10,519 nucleotides of DNA from UBA4582 sp047630175 (GTDB taxonomy: Bacteria; Pseudomonadota; Gammaproteobacteria; Pseudomonadales; Azotimanducaceae): assembly GCA_047630175.1 (NCBI GenBank), contig JBLHVI010000104.1:1-10519 (forward strand). The letters are read 5' to 3'. Position 1 is the first letter of the stretch. Every line of letters starts with the position of its first letter. Below the pieces are notes generated by a model. That model saw only the letters and a program-made list of their open reading frames with translations, had not been told where the DNA came from and did no database searches. Position numbers and translations under genes: made by a program. This document shows, one piece after another, positions 1 through 6,170 of the stretch.

Positions 1-366
1 TTGGCGAGTAGGCGTGTTAGCGGTGTAACGCTCATTGAGTTGATGATTGTGGTCGCTATCTTGGGGGTAATCTCCGCGATTGCCATACCGATTTATTCGG
101 ATTATATAGAGACGGCTAAGAAAACCGCCATGCAAGTTAATATCAGGAATATTGTTTTTTTGATGGATGGGTATGCGCGAGACGAAGGCAGCTACCCGCG
201 TGAGCCACTAGATCCTACGACTTATTTGCAAGGTGACGCGTTGTTGGCAGAGCTTAGATGGGCTAAATCGGCAAATGATAGTGTGTCGTATACGGTAACA
301 AATGTAACGACAACAGGATATTTGGTAACAGCAACACACCCTGACGGAACGCTCGAAACGAATTGA
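1..366 (+). CDS. Type IV pilin / pseudopilin-like protein with N-terminal methylation motif
   Basis: A short prepilin of 121 residues. The leader MASRRVSG is basic and ends in Gly8, followed by VTLIELMIVVAILGVISAIA, the classic class III signal: prepilin peptidase would cut after Gly8, and Glu13 would be Glu5 of the mature protein. The hydrophobic stretch at about 9-29 is the membrane anchor and assembly helix. Mature length is about 113 residues, and there is no cysteine, so the C-terminal disulfide loop of many major pilins is absent. The YARDEGSYP segment (58-66) also resembles GspG-type pseudopilins, so pilus subunit versus secretion or minor pilin cannot be decided. Position next to nadC matches E. 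coli ppdD. The TTG start lies on the first base of the window with no ribosome site visible, so the true start may be upstream. It is convergent with nadC, 18 bases away, with no terminator visible between them. Confidence 0.85.
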   Translation: MASRRVSGVTLIELMIVVAILGVISAIAIPIYSDYIETAKKTAMQVNIRNIVFLMDGYARDEGSYPREPLDPTTYLQGDALLAELRWAKSANDSVSYTVTNVTTTGYLVTATHPDGTLETN

Positions 367-384
367 CGTGAGCAATAGTTTAAA

Positions 385-1245
385 TCATTCAAAACGCATC
401 GATAGGTCCACTGCTTGGCAATGCTTGGTCAGGGCGCCGACGGAGATAAAGTGTACGCCGGTTTCAGCAATGGCGACCAGGTCCGATTCTGATTCAATCC
501 CACCAGAGGCTTCAAGCCTGATCATTGGCCCAACAACACGCACGGCATCACGCATATCCTGCAGCACGAAATTGTCCAACATGATCCAGTCAGGTGCTGC
601 CGCCATGGCTTCGGCAAACTGCTGCATATCCTCCACTTCCACTTCAACTCTTCGGTCGGGATACAGCTGCCGCGCGCGTCCTATAGCGAGGGTTATAGAG
701 CCGCAAGCCTGAATATGATTTTCTTTGATGAGAAACGCATCGAAAAGGCCAACACGGTGGTTGGTGCCACCACCACACAGCACTGCATACTTTTGCGCAC
801 GTCTCAGCCCCGGTAGCGTTTTGCGTGTATCAAGCAATCGCGCTTCGGTGTGGCTGATTAGTCTGGCGTAGTGCCGGGTGCGGGTTGCGGTGCCGGACAA
901 TGTTTGGAGAAAGTTCAGTGCCGCGCGTTCGCCTGTCAAAATGCTGCGGGCGCTGCCTTGCACCGTAAACAGTCGCTGATCCGGTCTTACCTGTTGACCG
1001 TCCTCTGCAAACCAAGTGACCGTCAAGCCTGCGTCTAGTTGTGAGAATACTGCATCCACCCACGGCCGGCCGCACAGGGTCGCTGTCTCACGGGTTAGCA
1101 CGTGTGCGCTGGCTTGGGTTCCTGCGTCAATGAGTTCGGCGGTAATATCCCCTGTACCGCAATCTTCAAGTAGGGCCTGAGTGACGTTGACTGCCAGATC
1201 GGCGAATAGGTCAAGGGATGTCATTGGGTTGGTCAGTGTCGTCAT
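385..1245 (-). CDS. nadC: Nicotinate-nucleotide pyrophosphorylase (quinolinate phosphoribosyltransferase)
   Basis: This cytosolic enzyme of de novo NAD synthesis converts quinolinate and PRPP to nicotinate mononucleotide, CO2 and pyrophosphate. The 286 residues match the usual length. Family signatures appear in order: ERAALNFLQTLSG (106-118), DTRKTLPGLR (139-148), CGGGTNHRVGLFDAFLIKEN (157-176), EVEVE (201-205), IMLDNF (221-226), EASGGI (245-250) and ISVGALTKH (267-275). These carry the substrate-binding Arg, His and Lys residues and the acidic residues of the barrel active site. The start at 1245 gives MTTLTNPM; a second in-frame Met at residue 8 is possible, and neither has a strong Shine-Dalgarno. 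The gene lies 8 bases after the stop of the retropepsin-like gene on the same strand, so the two are probably cotranscribed. The neighbourhood with pilin and ampDE is the ancestral gammaproteobacterial one. Confidence 0.97.
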   Translation of the reverse strand: MTTLTNPMTSLDLFADLAVNVTQALLEDCGTGDITAELIDAGTQASAHVLTRETATLCGRPWVDAVFSQLDAGLTVTWFAEDGQQVRPDQRLFTVQGSARSILTGERAALNFLQTLSGTATRTRHYARLISHTEARLLDTRKTLPGLRRAQKYAVLCGGGTNHRVGLFDAFLIKENHIQACGSITLAIGRARQLYPDRRVEVEVEDMQQFAEAMAAAPDWIMLDNFVLQDMRDAVRVVGPMIRLEASGGIESESDLVAIAETGVHFISVGALTKHCQAVDLSMRFE

Positions 1246-1253
1246 CTTATGGG

Positions 1254-1763
1254 CTATTCCAGGTGCTGTATTAACGTCAGCGAGTCGCCTCGCTGAACAA
1301 ATTCTATTTGTTTTAGCGCGCTCATGCCGAGCAGTATTTGGGGTGGCGGCATGGCGGGATTGATGCTGGCGCGCACATTAAACAGGGTGATATCGCCAAT
1401 ACTGAGCTCGTCGATACGCGTTTCAAAAACGGTAATTGCGCCGTTGGCCGTCATGGCCCGGGCCCTTCGTCCACGTTGTAAACCCAAACTTGCTGCAATC
1501 TCTGCGGGCACGACAACGTCAGTGGCCCCTGTGTCTAGCAGAAACTCCGCAGGCTGGCGATTTATATTGCCGATGACAAGATAATGCCCAGAGCGGTTTC
1601 TTTGCAGCGCAACTTGCCGAGTCGTTGCGGCTATATCGGTCACTGGTCGCTGGTTAGGGTTGCGTTGTTGCTGCTCAGCTTCTGAAAAAAATAATGTCAG
1701 GATACCAATGCCTAGCATGCATGCAAGCGCCATCATGCCCCGTCCCATGGTCTGGTGTTCCAT
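1254..1763 (-). CDS. Membrane-anchored retropepsin-like aspartic protease (clan AA, DTGA type)
   Basis: A 169-residue protein with one hydrophobic segment near the N-terminus (about 9-27) that would act as a signal anchor, then a polar Gln/Asn-rich linker (30-40), then a single pepsin-like lobe. The catalytic signature is FLLDTGATDVVVP (74-86), with Asp77 as the active aspartate. The second family landmark, ILLGMSALKQIEF (143-155), is the hydrophobic-hydrophobic-Gly turn that completes the lobe. Such single-lobe proteases act as homodimers, as in retroviral protease; bacterial relatives include Caulobacter PerP and Rickettsia APRc. The substrate here is unknown. The catalytic part is probably periplasmic, inferred from the anchor. 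The start at 1763 is the longest; Met6, Met10 and Met11 are alternatives, and a GGGACGGGG stretch lies just before Met10. It precedes nadC by 8 bases and diverges from ampD. Confidence 0.85.
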   Translation of the reverse strand: MEHQTMGRGMMALACMLGIGILTLFFSEAEQQQRNPNQRPVTDIAATTRQVALQRNRSGHYLVIGNINRQPAEFLLDTGATDVVVPAEIAASLGLQRGRRARAMTANGAITVFETRIDELSIGDITLFNVRASINPAMPPPQILLGMSALKQIEFVQRGDSLTLIQHLE

Positions 1764-1799
1764 TTATTGATTCCGATGTATCGCGCAGATAGTAGCGCA

Positions 1800-1827
1800 G
1801 CTATAAACGAGACTAAGGTTACCACAA
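1800..1827 (-). promoter_or_regulatory. Candidate sigma-70 promoter for the protease-nadC pair
   Basis: On the minus strand, TTGTGG (1827-1822) is separated by 16 bases from TATAGC (1805-1800), placing transcription start about 30 bases before the protease start codon. The match is imperfect (3/6 and 4/6). Just downstream, the hexamer GCGCAG (plus strand) occurs at 1783-1788 and 1795-1800, a 12-base spacing that could be a binding site or chance. Confidence 0.3.
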
Positions 1828-1863
1828 GCTTAAGGTGCAGGCGCGCCCGGAGATACCTGGCTG

Positions 1864-1872
1864 TGCTACGAT
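1864..1872 (+). promoter_or_regulatory. Candidate extended -10 promoter for ampDE
   Basis: TGCTACGAT reads as an extended -10 element (TG, one base, TACGAT), 35 bases before the ampD start codon. No convincing -35 lies 16-18 bases upstream, which is tolerated for extended -10 promoters. It is the best candidate in the 144-base divergent gap between the protease gene and ampD. Confidence 0.3.
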
Positions 1873-1907
1873 AAGGACACCGAAAACTGGCGTGATGTAA
1901 GAGATCT

Positions 1908-2471
1908 ATGCGAATACAAAATGGTTGGCTGGATATTGCTCAGTCGTTTCTCAGCCCGAATTGTGATGACCGGCCCGACGCAGAGATCAGTCTGGTTGTC
2001 GTACATGGGATCAGCCTACCCGCGGGTCATTTTGGCACGCCCTATGTTATCGACTTGTTTTGTAACCAGTTGGAAACCAGCGCCCATCCAGACTTTGGTG
2101 ATCTACAGGATGTTCATGTGTCTGCGCATTTAATGATTCGCCGCGATGGTCACGTGTTGCAATTTGTGCCTTTTCATCGCCGTGCTTGGCACGCCGGTGA
2201 GTCGAGCCATCAAGGTCGTAGTCTGTGCAATGACTTTTCTATTGGTATCGAACTTGAGGGCACCGACGACACGCCTTATCGGCCTGCACAGTATCAACGC
2301 CTCGTCGCGGTTTGTCGGCAATTGATGAATGACTATGCGATCGATGTCAGCCGCATCGTTGGTCATTGCCATATTGCACCTGGTCGAAAAACCGATCCAG
2401 GCGAGGCGTTTAATTGGCAGGCGTTTCGGGACCTGCTGGATACAGAATCGACCAGTGAAAAAGGGGGTTAG
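1908..2471 (+). CDS. ampD: 1,6-anhydro-N-acetylmuramyl-L-alanine amidase AmpD
   Basis: This cytosolic zinc amidase splits the lactyl-amide bond between 1,6-anhydroMurNAc and the stem peptide during peptidoglycan recycling. By clearing anhydromuropeptides it keeps AmpR-type beta-lactamase regulators off. The 187 residues form one amidase_2 domain. Zinc ligands are His33 (VVVHGISLP), His153 and Asp163 (GHCHIAPGRKTDPG, 152-165). Glu115 (SIGIELEG) and Lys161 match the catalytic Glu116 and Lys162 of Citrobacter AmpD, each offset by exactly one residue, so the site is intact. There is no signal peptide, which separates it from periplasmic AmiD-like paralogues. AAGAG lies four bases before the ATG, a modest ribosome site. 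The stop codon directly abuts the ampE start, so the two are translationally coupled. No ampR or beta-lactamase gene is in the window. Confidence 0.97.
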   Translation: MRIQNGWLDIAQSFLSPNCDDRPDAEISLVVVHGISLPAGHFGTPYVIDLFCNQLETSAHPDFGDLQDVHVSAHLMIRRDGHVLQFVPFHRRAWHAGESSHQGRSLCNDFSIGIELEGTDDTPYRPAQYQRLVAVCRQLMNDYAIDVSRIVGHCHIAPGRKTDPGEAFNWQAFRDLLDTESTSEKGG

Positions 2472-3299
2472 ATGACATTTTTGGCGATATTGATCGTAGT
2501 GCTTATTTACAATCATTGGCTGGGTGAACATCCCCTTCGTCGGGTTGTGTCGTTTGCAGGATATCAGCGATGGTTCGCGAACCAGCAGCTAGCAGCTGGT
2601 CTGCGTTTCGTCGTTTGTCTGGCTATACCCCTTGTTTGCGCATTGGTACTCATCGCGTTGATTGCTCGACTGCCTAACGGGTTGGGCGCAATTGTTTGGT
2701 TAGTTTTTTCTTTAGCGGTACTGTTTTACAGTATCGACAGCGTCAACGTTGCGCAAAGCATAGAGGCCCACTTGCAGTGGCTGAACAGTCTAAGCGAAAA
2801 CGATGAGATAGTTGAGGTCACGGCTAGGCAGCATAATTTCATTATGAATACGGGTTACCAAGCTTTTCAAAGCATTCATCCGGTACTTTTCTGGTTTTTA
2901 TTGCTGGGCCCTATGGGCGCATTGATCTATGGCCTGAGCCGGCGTTATCAGGAGGGATTGGAAAAGGATGACATTGAAGCGCAGCGACTGACTCAGGTTG
3001 TTTATTGGCTAGAGTGGCTGCCGGTCAGGGTTAGCGGTCTGATTTTTTCGCTGTTAGGTAATTTCGACGCGTGCATAAAAGCGTGGCTTGAGAATTTGGT
3101 GTCGCTGGACATGAGTGGTAAAGCGTTATTGAATACGCTGATTCAGCAAGCAATTTTTAGGGTGGACTATTCAGGTGCCGGTGATATTTCCGTGTTCAAA
3201 GGGCTAGCGCGGCTGGATGTTGCGGCCTTTCAGTCACTGCTCGGGCGTACGTTGTATGGCTGGCTTGGTGTGGCGGCTGCAATGACGATTATTGGTTGA
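2472..3299 (+). CDS. ampE: AmpE, inner-membrane regulatory signalling protein
   Basis: A 275-residue membrane protein of the AmpE family (E. coli AmpE is 284 residues). Hydrophobic segments appear at about 3-13, 45-66, 70-88, 134-154 and 257-275, with a possible further one at 185-196. The family motif LEWLPVRVSGLIFSLLGNFD (180-199) corresponds to LDWVPVRLAGVVYALIG in E. coli AmpE, and the GEHP turn near residue 18 is also typical. The molecular function is not settled: it was named as a membrane partner of AmpD in sensing cell-wall breakdown and is often related to CobD/CbiB-like proteins. The start is fixed by AAGGGGG (2461-2467), a strong ribosome site inside the end of ampD, four bases before the ATG, so expression depends on ampD translation. 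No clear terminator follows. Confidence 0.92.
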   Translation: MTFLAILIVVLIYNHWLGEHPLRRVVSFAGYQRWFANQQLAAGLRFVVCLAIPLVCALVLIALIARLPNGLGAIVWLVFSLAVLFYSIDSVNVAQSIEAHLQWLNSLSENDEIVEVTARQHNFIMNTGYQAFQSIHPVLFWFLLLGPMGALIYGLSRRYQEGLEKDDIEAQRLTQVVYWLEWLPVRVSGLIFSLLGNFDACIKAWLENLVSLDMSGKALLNTLIQQAIFRVDYSGAGDISVFKGLARLDVAAFQSLLGRTLYGWLGVAAAMTIIG

Positions 3300-3380
3300 G
3301 TAGGCGGCATGGACAGCGCCACGAAGATCGTCGTTTCAGGGTCTCAGCAAACCTAAACTTAGCTAGTTGATGCCTCGGCC

Positions 3381-3408
3381 TTGTCAATACGATGATTGAA
3401 AATATAGA
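3381..3408 (+). promoter_or_regulatory. Candidate sigma-70 promoter for aceEF, with embedded inverted repeat
   Basis: TTGTCA (3381-3386) and TATAGA (3403-3408) are spaced by 16 bases. This is the best -35/-10 pair in the 190-base gap between ampE and aceE and would give a leader of about 75 bases. A second -10-like hexamer, TATACT (3426-3431), has no -35 at a fitting distance. The inverted repeat TCAAT/ATTGA (3384-3388 and 3395-3399, six bases apart) overlaps the -35 and spacer and could be an operator. It does not look like the PdhR operator (ATTGGT-NNN-ACCAAT). The rest of the gap shows no terminator or RNA gene, only a weak GGCC stem at 3461-3473 before the ribosome site. Confidence 0.4.
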
Positions 3409-3489
3409 AGTTCATATATAGCGCTTATACTATTAAGCTGTCGACAACGTTATAGCTGAGGGCCTTGGCGGCCGAGAGGGGAAATATAG

Positions 3490-6159
3490 ATGACGACGGA
3501 CACGATGTTGAACGATAAAGATCCGTTGGAGACGGAAGAGTGGGTTGAAGCCATACTCTCGGTCATGGAGAACGAGGGTGTAGAGCGCGCTCAATATTTA
3601 TTGCAGCGGCTCTCATCGAAGGTTACGGCAACTGGTGCCCAACTGCCTTATGCCATTAACACGCCCTACCGCAATACAATTCCTGTTAGCAAGGAAGCGC
3701 GCATGCCGGGTGACTTGTTTATGGAGCGAGGGATTCGATCGTTGATTCGCTGGAACGCGATGGCGATGGTGATGCGGGCCAACCTTGATGACAGCTCCTT
3801 GGGCGGCCATATCTCTAGCTTCCAATCTAGCGCAACTTTATATGACATTGGGTTCAACTATTTCTTCCGGGCTAGAAACAAAGACCATAAAGGTGACCTG
3901 CTATATATTCAGGGCCATAGTGCGCCGGGTATTTATGCCCGTTCTTTTCTTGAGGGGCGTCTGAGCGAAGACCAACTCGACAAGTTTCGCCAGGAAGTCG
4001 ATGGCGATGGTTTATCCTCTTATCCGCATCCATGGTTGATGCCAGAGTACTGGCAGTTTCCAACAGTTTCTATGGGTCTGGGGCCGCTGCAGGCGATCTA
4101 TCAAGCCCATGTCATGAAGTACCTTGATCAGCGTGGGCTGTCTGAAGCTGGCGATCGCAAGGTTTGGTGTTTCGTTGGTGACGGTGAGATGGACGAGCCG
4201 GAATCCCAAGGTGCAATCGCTTTGGCAGGCCGCGAACACCTCGATAACCTTATTTTTGTTATTAACTGTAATCTGCAACGTCTTGATGGCCCCGTTCGCG
4301 GTAATGGCAAGATCATTCAGGAGTTGGAAGGTGTTTTCCGCGGTGCCGGCTGGAACGTCATCAAAGTCGTTTGGGGTCGCATGTGGGATCCTCTGTTAGA
4401 GAAAGACAAGTTGGGTTTGTTGCAGCAGCGGATGGATGAAGCGGTTGACGGCGAGTATCAGAATTACAAAAGCCGCAATGGCGCGTATACTCGAGAACAT
4501 TTTTTCGGTAAATATCCCGAGTTGTTAAAAATGGTCGAGGACATGACCGATGACGATATTTACCGCCTAAACCGTGGTGGTCATGACCCTTATAAGGTCT
4601 TTGCGGCCTATGCCGCGGCGAGCAAACACAAGGGTCAACCAACGGTTATCTTGGCCAAGACCGTCAAGGGCTATGGGTTGGGTCCGGCCGGTGAAGCACA
4701 GAATGTTTCCCACTCGGTAAAGAAATTAGACATTGAAGCGTTAAAGAACTTTCGTGATCGATTTGATATTCCGCTACCTGACTCTGAACTCGAGAAAATC
4801 CCCTATTACCGCCCCGCAGAAGACAGTCCTGAGATGCGTTATTTGCGGGCGCGCCGTGAGGCGCTAGGCGGGCCTCTGCCCAGTCGGAATCCTGAGTTTG
4901 ATGCGCTGCAGGTGCCAGATTTGGCTTCATTAGAGTCTGTGACGCGTGGTACCGGAGAGCGTGAGATTTCAACGACTATGGCTTTTGTTAGAATTCTCTC
5001 TAGCCTTATTAAGGACAAGCAGATAGGCAAACGAGTCGTGCCGATTGTGCCGGACGAGGCACGCACCTTTGGTATGGAGGGCATGTTTCGTCAGTTGGGT
5101 ATCTATTCTTCTGTCGGCCAGTTGTATGAGCCCACAGATGCGGGCCAAGTCATGTATTACCGCGAGGTAAAGGATGGCCAAGTTATGGAGGAAGGCATTA
5201 ACGAGGGTGGCGCCTTTGCTGCTTGGTTAGCAGCTTCCACCTCGTATACAAACAATGATTGTCCTTTGGTGCCGTTTTACGTGTTTTATTCTATGTTTGG
5301 TTTCCAGCGAGTCGGCGATCTGTGTTGGGCCGCGGGTGATCTACAAGCAAGAGGCTTTTTGATTGGTGCCACCTCAGGCCGCACGACGCTCAATGGTGAG
5401 GGCCTGCAGCATCAAGATGGTCATAGCCATATTCTTGCGGGTACCGTCCCCAACTGTGTGACCTTTGATCCAACCTACGCCTACGAACTGGCGGTGATTA
5501 TTCAGCATGGTCTTGACGTCATGTACGTTCAGAAGTTGCCCAAGTATTTCTACATCACGGTGATGAATGAAAATTATGTCCAGCCTGCCATGCCCAAAGG
5601 ATGTGAAGAAGGCATTATTAAGGGCCTTTATCGGTTGCAGCAAAATACTAAGAAGACGAATAAAAAAGCGGTCCAACTGCTGGGATCCGGAACGATCTTG
5701 CGCGAGGTGGTTGCTGCCGCTGAGATACTGAAAACAGACTTTGGTGTCGATGCTGATGTCTGGAGCGCCACTAGTTTTAACGAGTTGCGCCGCGAAGGTT
5801 TGGCGTCAGCGCGCTGGAACATGTTGCATCCGGAGGAGAAGCCAAAGCTCAGTTATGTGGAGCAGTGCTTGGGTAAGACCAAGGGTCCGGTCATTGCTGC
5901 CACCGACTATGTGAAAAACTATGCCGATCAGATTCGAGAGTTTATCCCTGCAGATTACACCGTGCTGGGAACAGATGGATTTGGTCGCAGTGATTCCCGT
6001 GAGCGTCTTCGACATTTCTTTGAGGTAGACCGCTACTTTGTGACGGTCGCTGCTTTGAGCGCATTGGTTAAAGAAAATGTGTTGCCGCCAAGTGTGGTCA
6101 GCGATGCGATCAAGAAATTCAATATCAATCCGGAAAAGCCTGACCCGGCTGTTTCATAG
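3490..6159 (+). CDS. aceE: Pyruvate dehydrogenase E1 component, homodimeric type
   Basis: The thiamine-diphosphate-dependent E1 subunit decarboxylates pyruvate and acetylates the lipoyl groups of AceF, the entry to the TCA cycle. The 889 residues align over their whole length with E. coli AceE (887). The ThDP/magnesium motif runs from GDGEMDEPES (230-239) to VINCNLQRLDG (257-267), with Asp231, Asn261 and Gln263 as metal and cofactor ligands. Active-site counterparts are all present: His143 (QGHSAPG), His408 (NVSHSVKK), Glu572 (EGINEGGA, the residue that activates the thiazolium) and His641 (HQDGHSH). The C-terminal domain ends with VLGTDGFGRSDSRE (825-838). The start is supported by GAGGGG (3476-3481), eight bases before the ATG. 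The aceF start follows the stop codon after 11 bases, so the two form an operon. No pdhR precedes it, unlike in enterobacteria. Confidence 0.99.
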   Translation: MTTDTMLNDKDPLETEEWVEAILSVMENEGVERAQYLLQRLSSKVTATGAQLPYAINTPYRNTIPVSKEARMPGDLFMERGIRSLIRWNAMAMVMRANLDDSSLGGHISSFQSSATLYDIGFNYFFRARNKDHKGDLLYIQGHSAPGIYARSFLEGRLSEDQLDKFRQEVDGDGLSSYPHPWLMPEYWQFPTVSMGLGPLQAIYQAHVMKYLDQRGLSEAGDRKVWCFVGDGEMDEPESQGAIALAGREHLDNLIFVINCNLQRLDGPVRGNGKIIQELEGVFRGAGWNVIKVVWGRMWDPLLEKDKLGLLQQRMDEAVDGEYQNYKSRNGAYTREHFFGKYPELLKMVEDMTDDDIYRLNRGGHDPYKVFAAYAAASKHKGQPTVILAKTVKGYGLGPAGEAQNVSHSVKKLDIEALKNFRDRFDIPLPDSELEKIPYYRPAEDSPEMRYLRARREALGGPLPSRNPEFDALQVPDLASLESVTRGTGEREISTTMAFVRILSSLIKDKQIGKRVVPIVPDEARTFGMEGMFRQLGIYSSVGQLYEPTDAGQVMYYREVKDGQVMEEGINEGGAFAAWLAASTSYTNNDCPLVPFYVFYSMFGFQRVGDLCWAAGDLQARGFLIGATSGRTTLNGEGLQHQDGHSHILAGTVPNCVTFDPTYAYELAVIIQHGLDVMYVQKLPKYFYITVMNENYVQPAMPKGCEEGIIKGLYRLQQNTKKTNKKAVQLLGSGTILREVVAAAEILKTDFGVDADVWSATSFNELRREGLASARWNMLHPEEKPKLSYVEQCLGKTKGPVIAATDYVKNYADQIREFIPADYTVLGTDGFGRSDSRERLRHFFEVDRYFVTVAALSALVKENVLPPSVVSDAIKKFNINPEKPDPAVS

Positions 6160-6170
6160 GAGCCCATGAT

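Noticed and set aside
368..712. Plus-strand open frame of 114 codons opposite the end of nadC
   Set aside because: It is antisense to the well-conserved nadC catalytic region, has low-complexity Ser/Thr/Arg content and no family resemblance.
3309..3356. 15-residue reading frame after ampE (MDSATKIVVSGSQQT)
   Set aside because: It lies upstream of the likely aceE promoter, has its Shine-Dalgarno-like bases too close to the ATG, and lacks the repeated codons of an attenuator peptide.
3426..3431. TATACT as a second aceE -10 element
   Set aside because: It matches the -10 consensus well, but the nearest -35-like TTGAAA is 24 bases away and there is no TG extension, so it is not called as a promoter.
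3374..3476. CTCGGCC...GGCCGAG inverted repeat in the ampE-aceE gap, considered as a leader RNA stem
   Set aside because: The left arm lies upstream of the predicted transcription start and the arms are 89 bases apart, so a functional hairpin or riboswitch is not supported.
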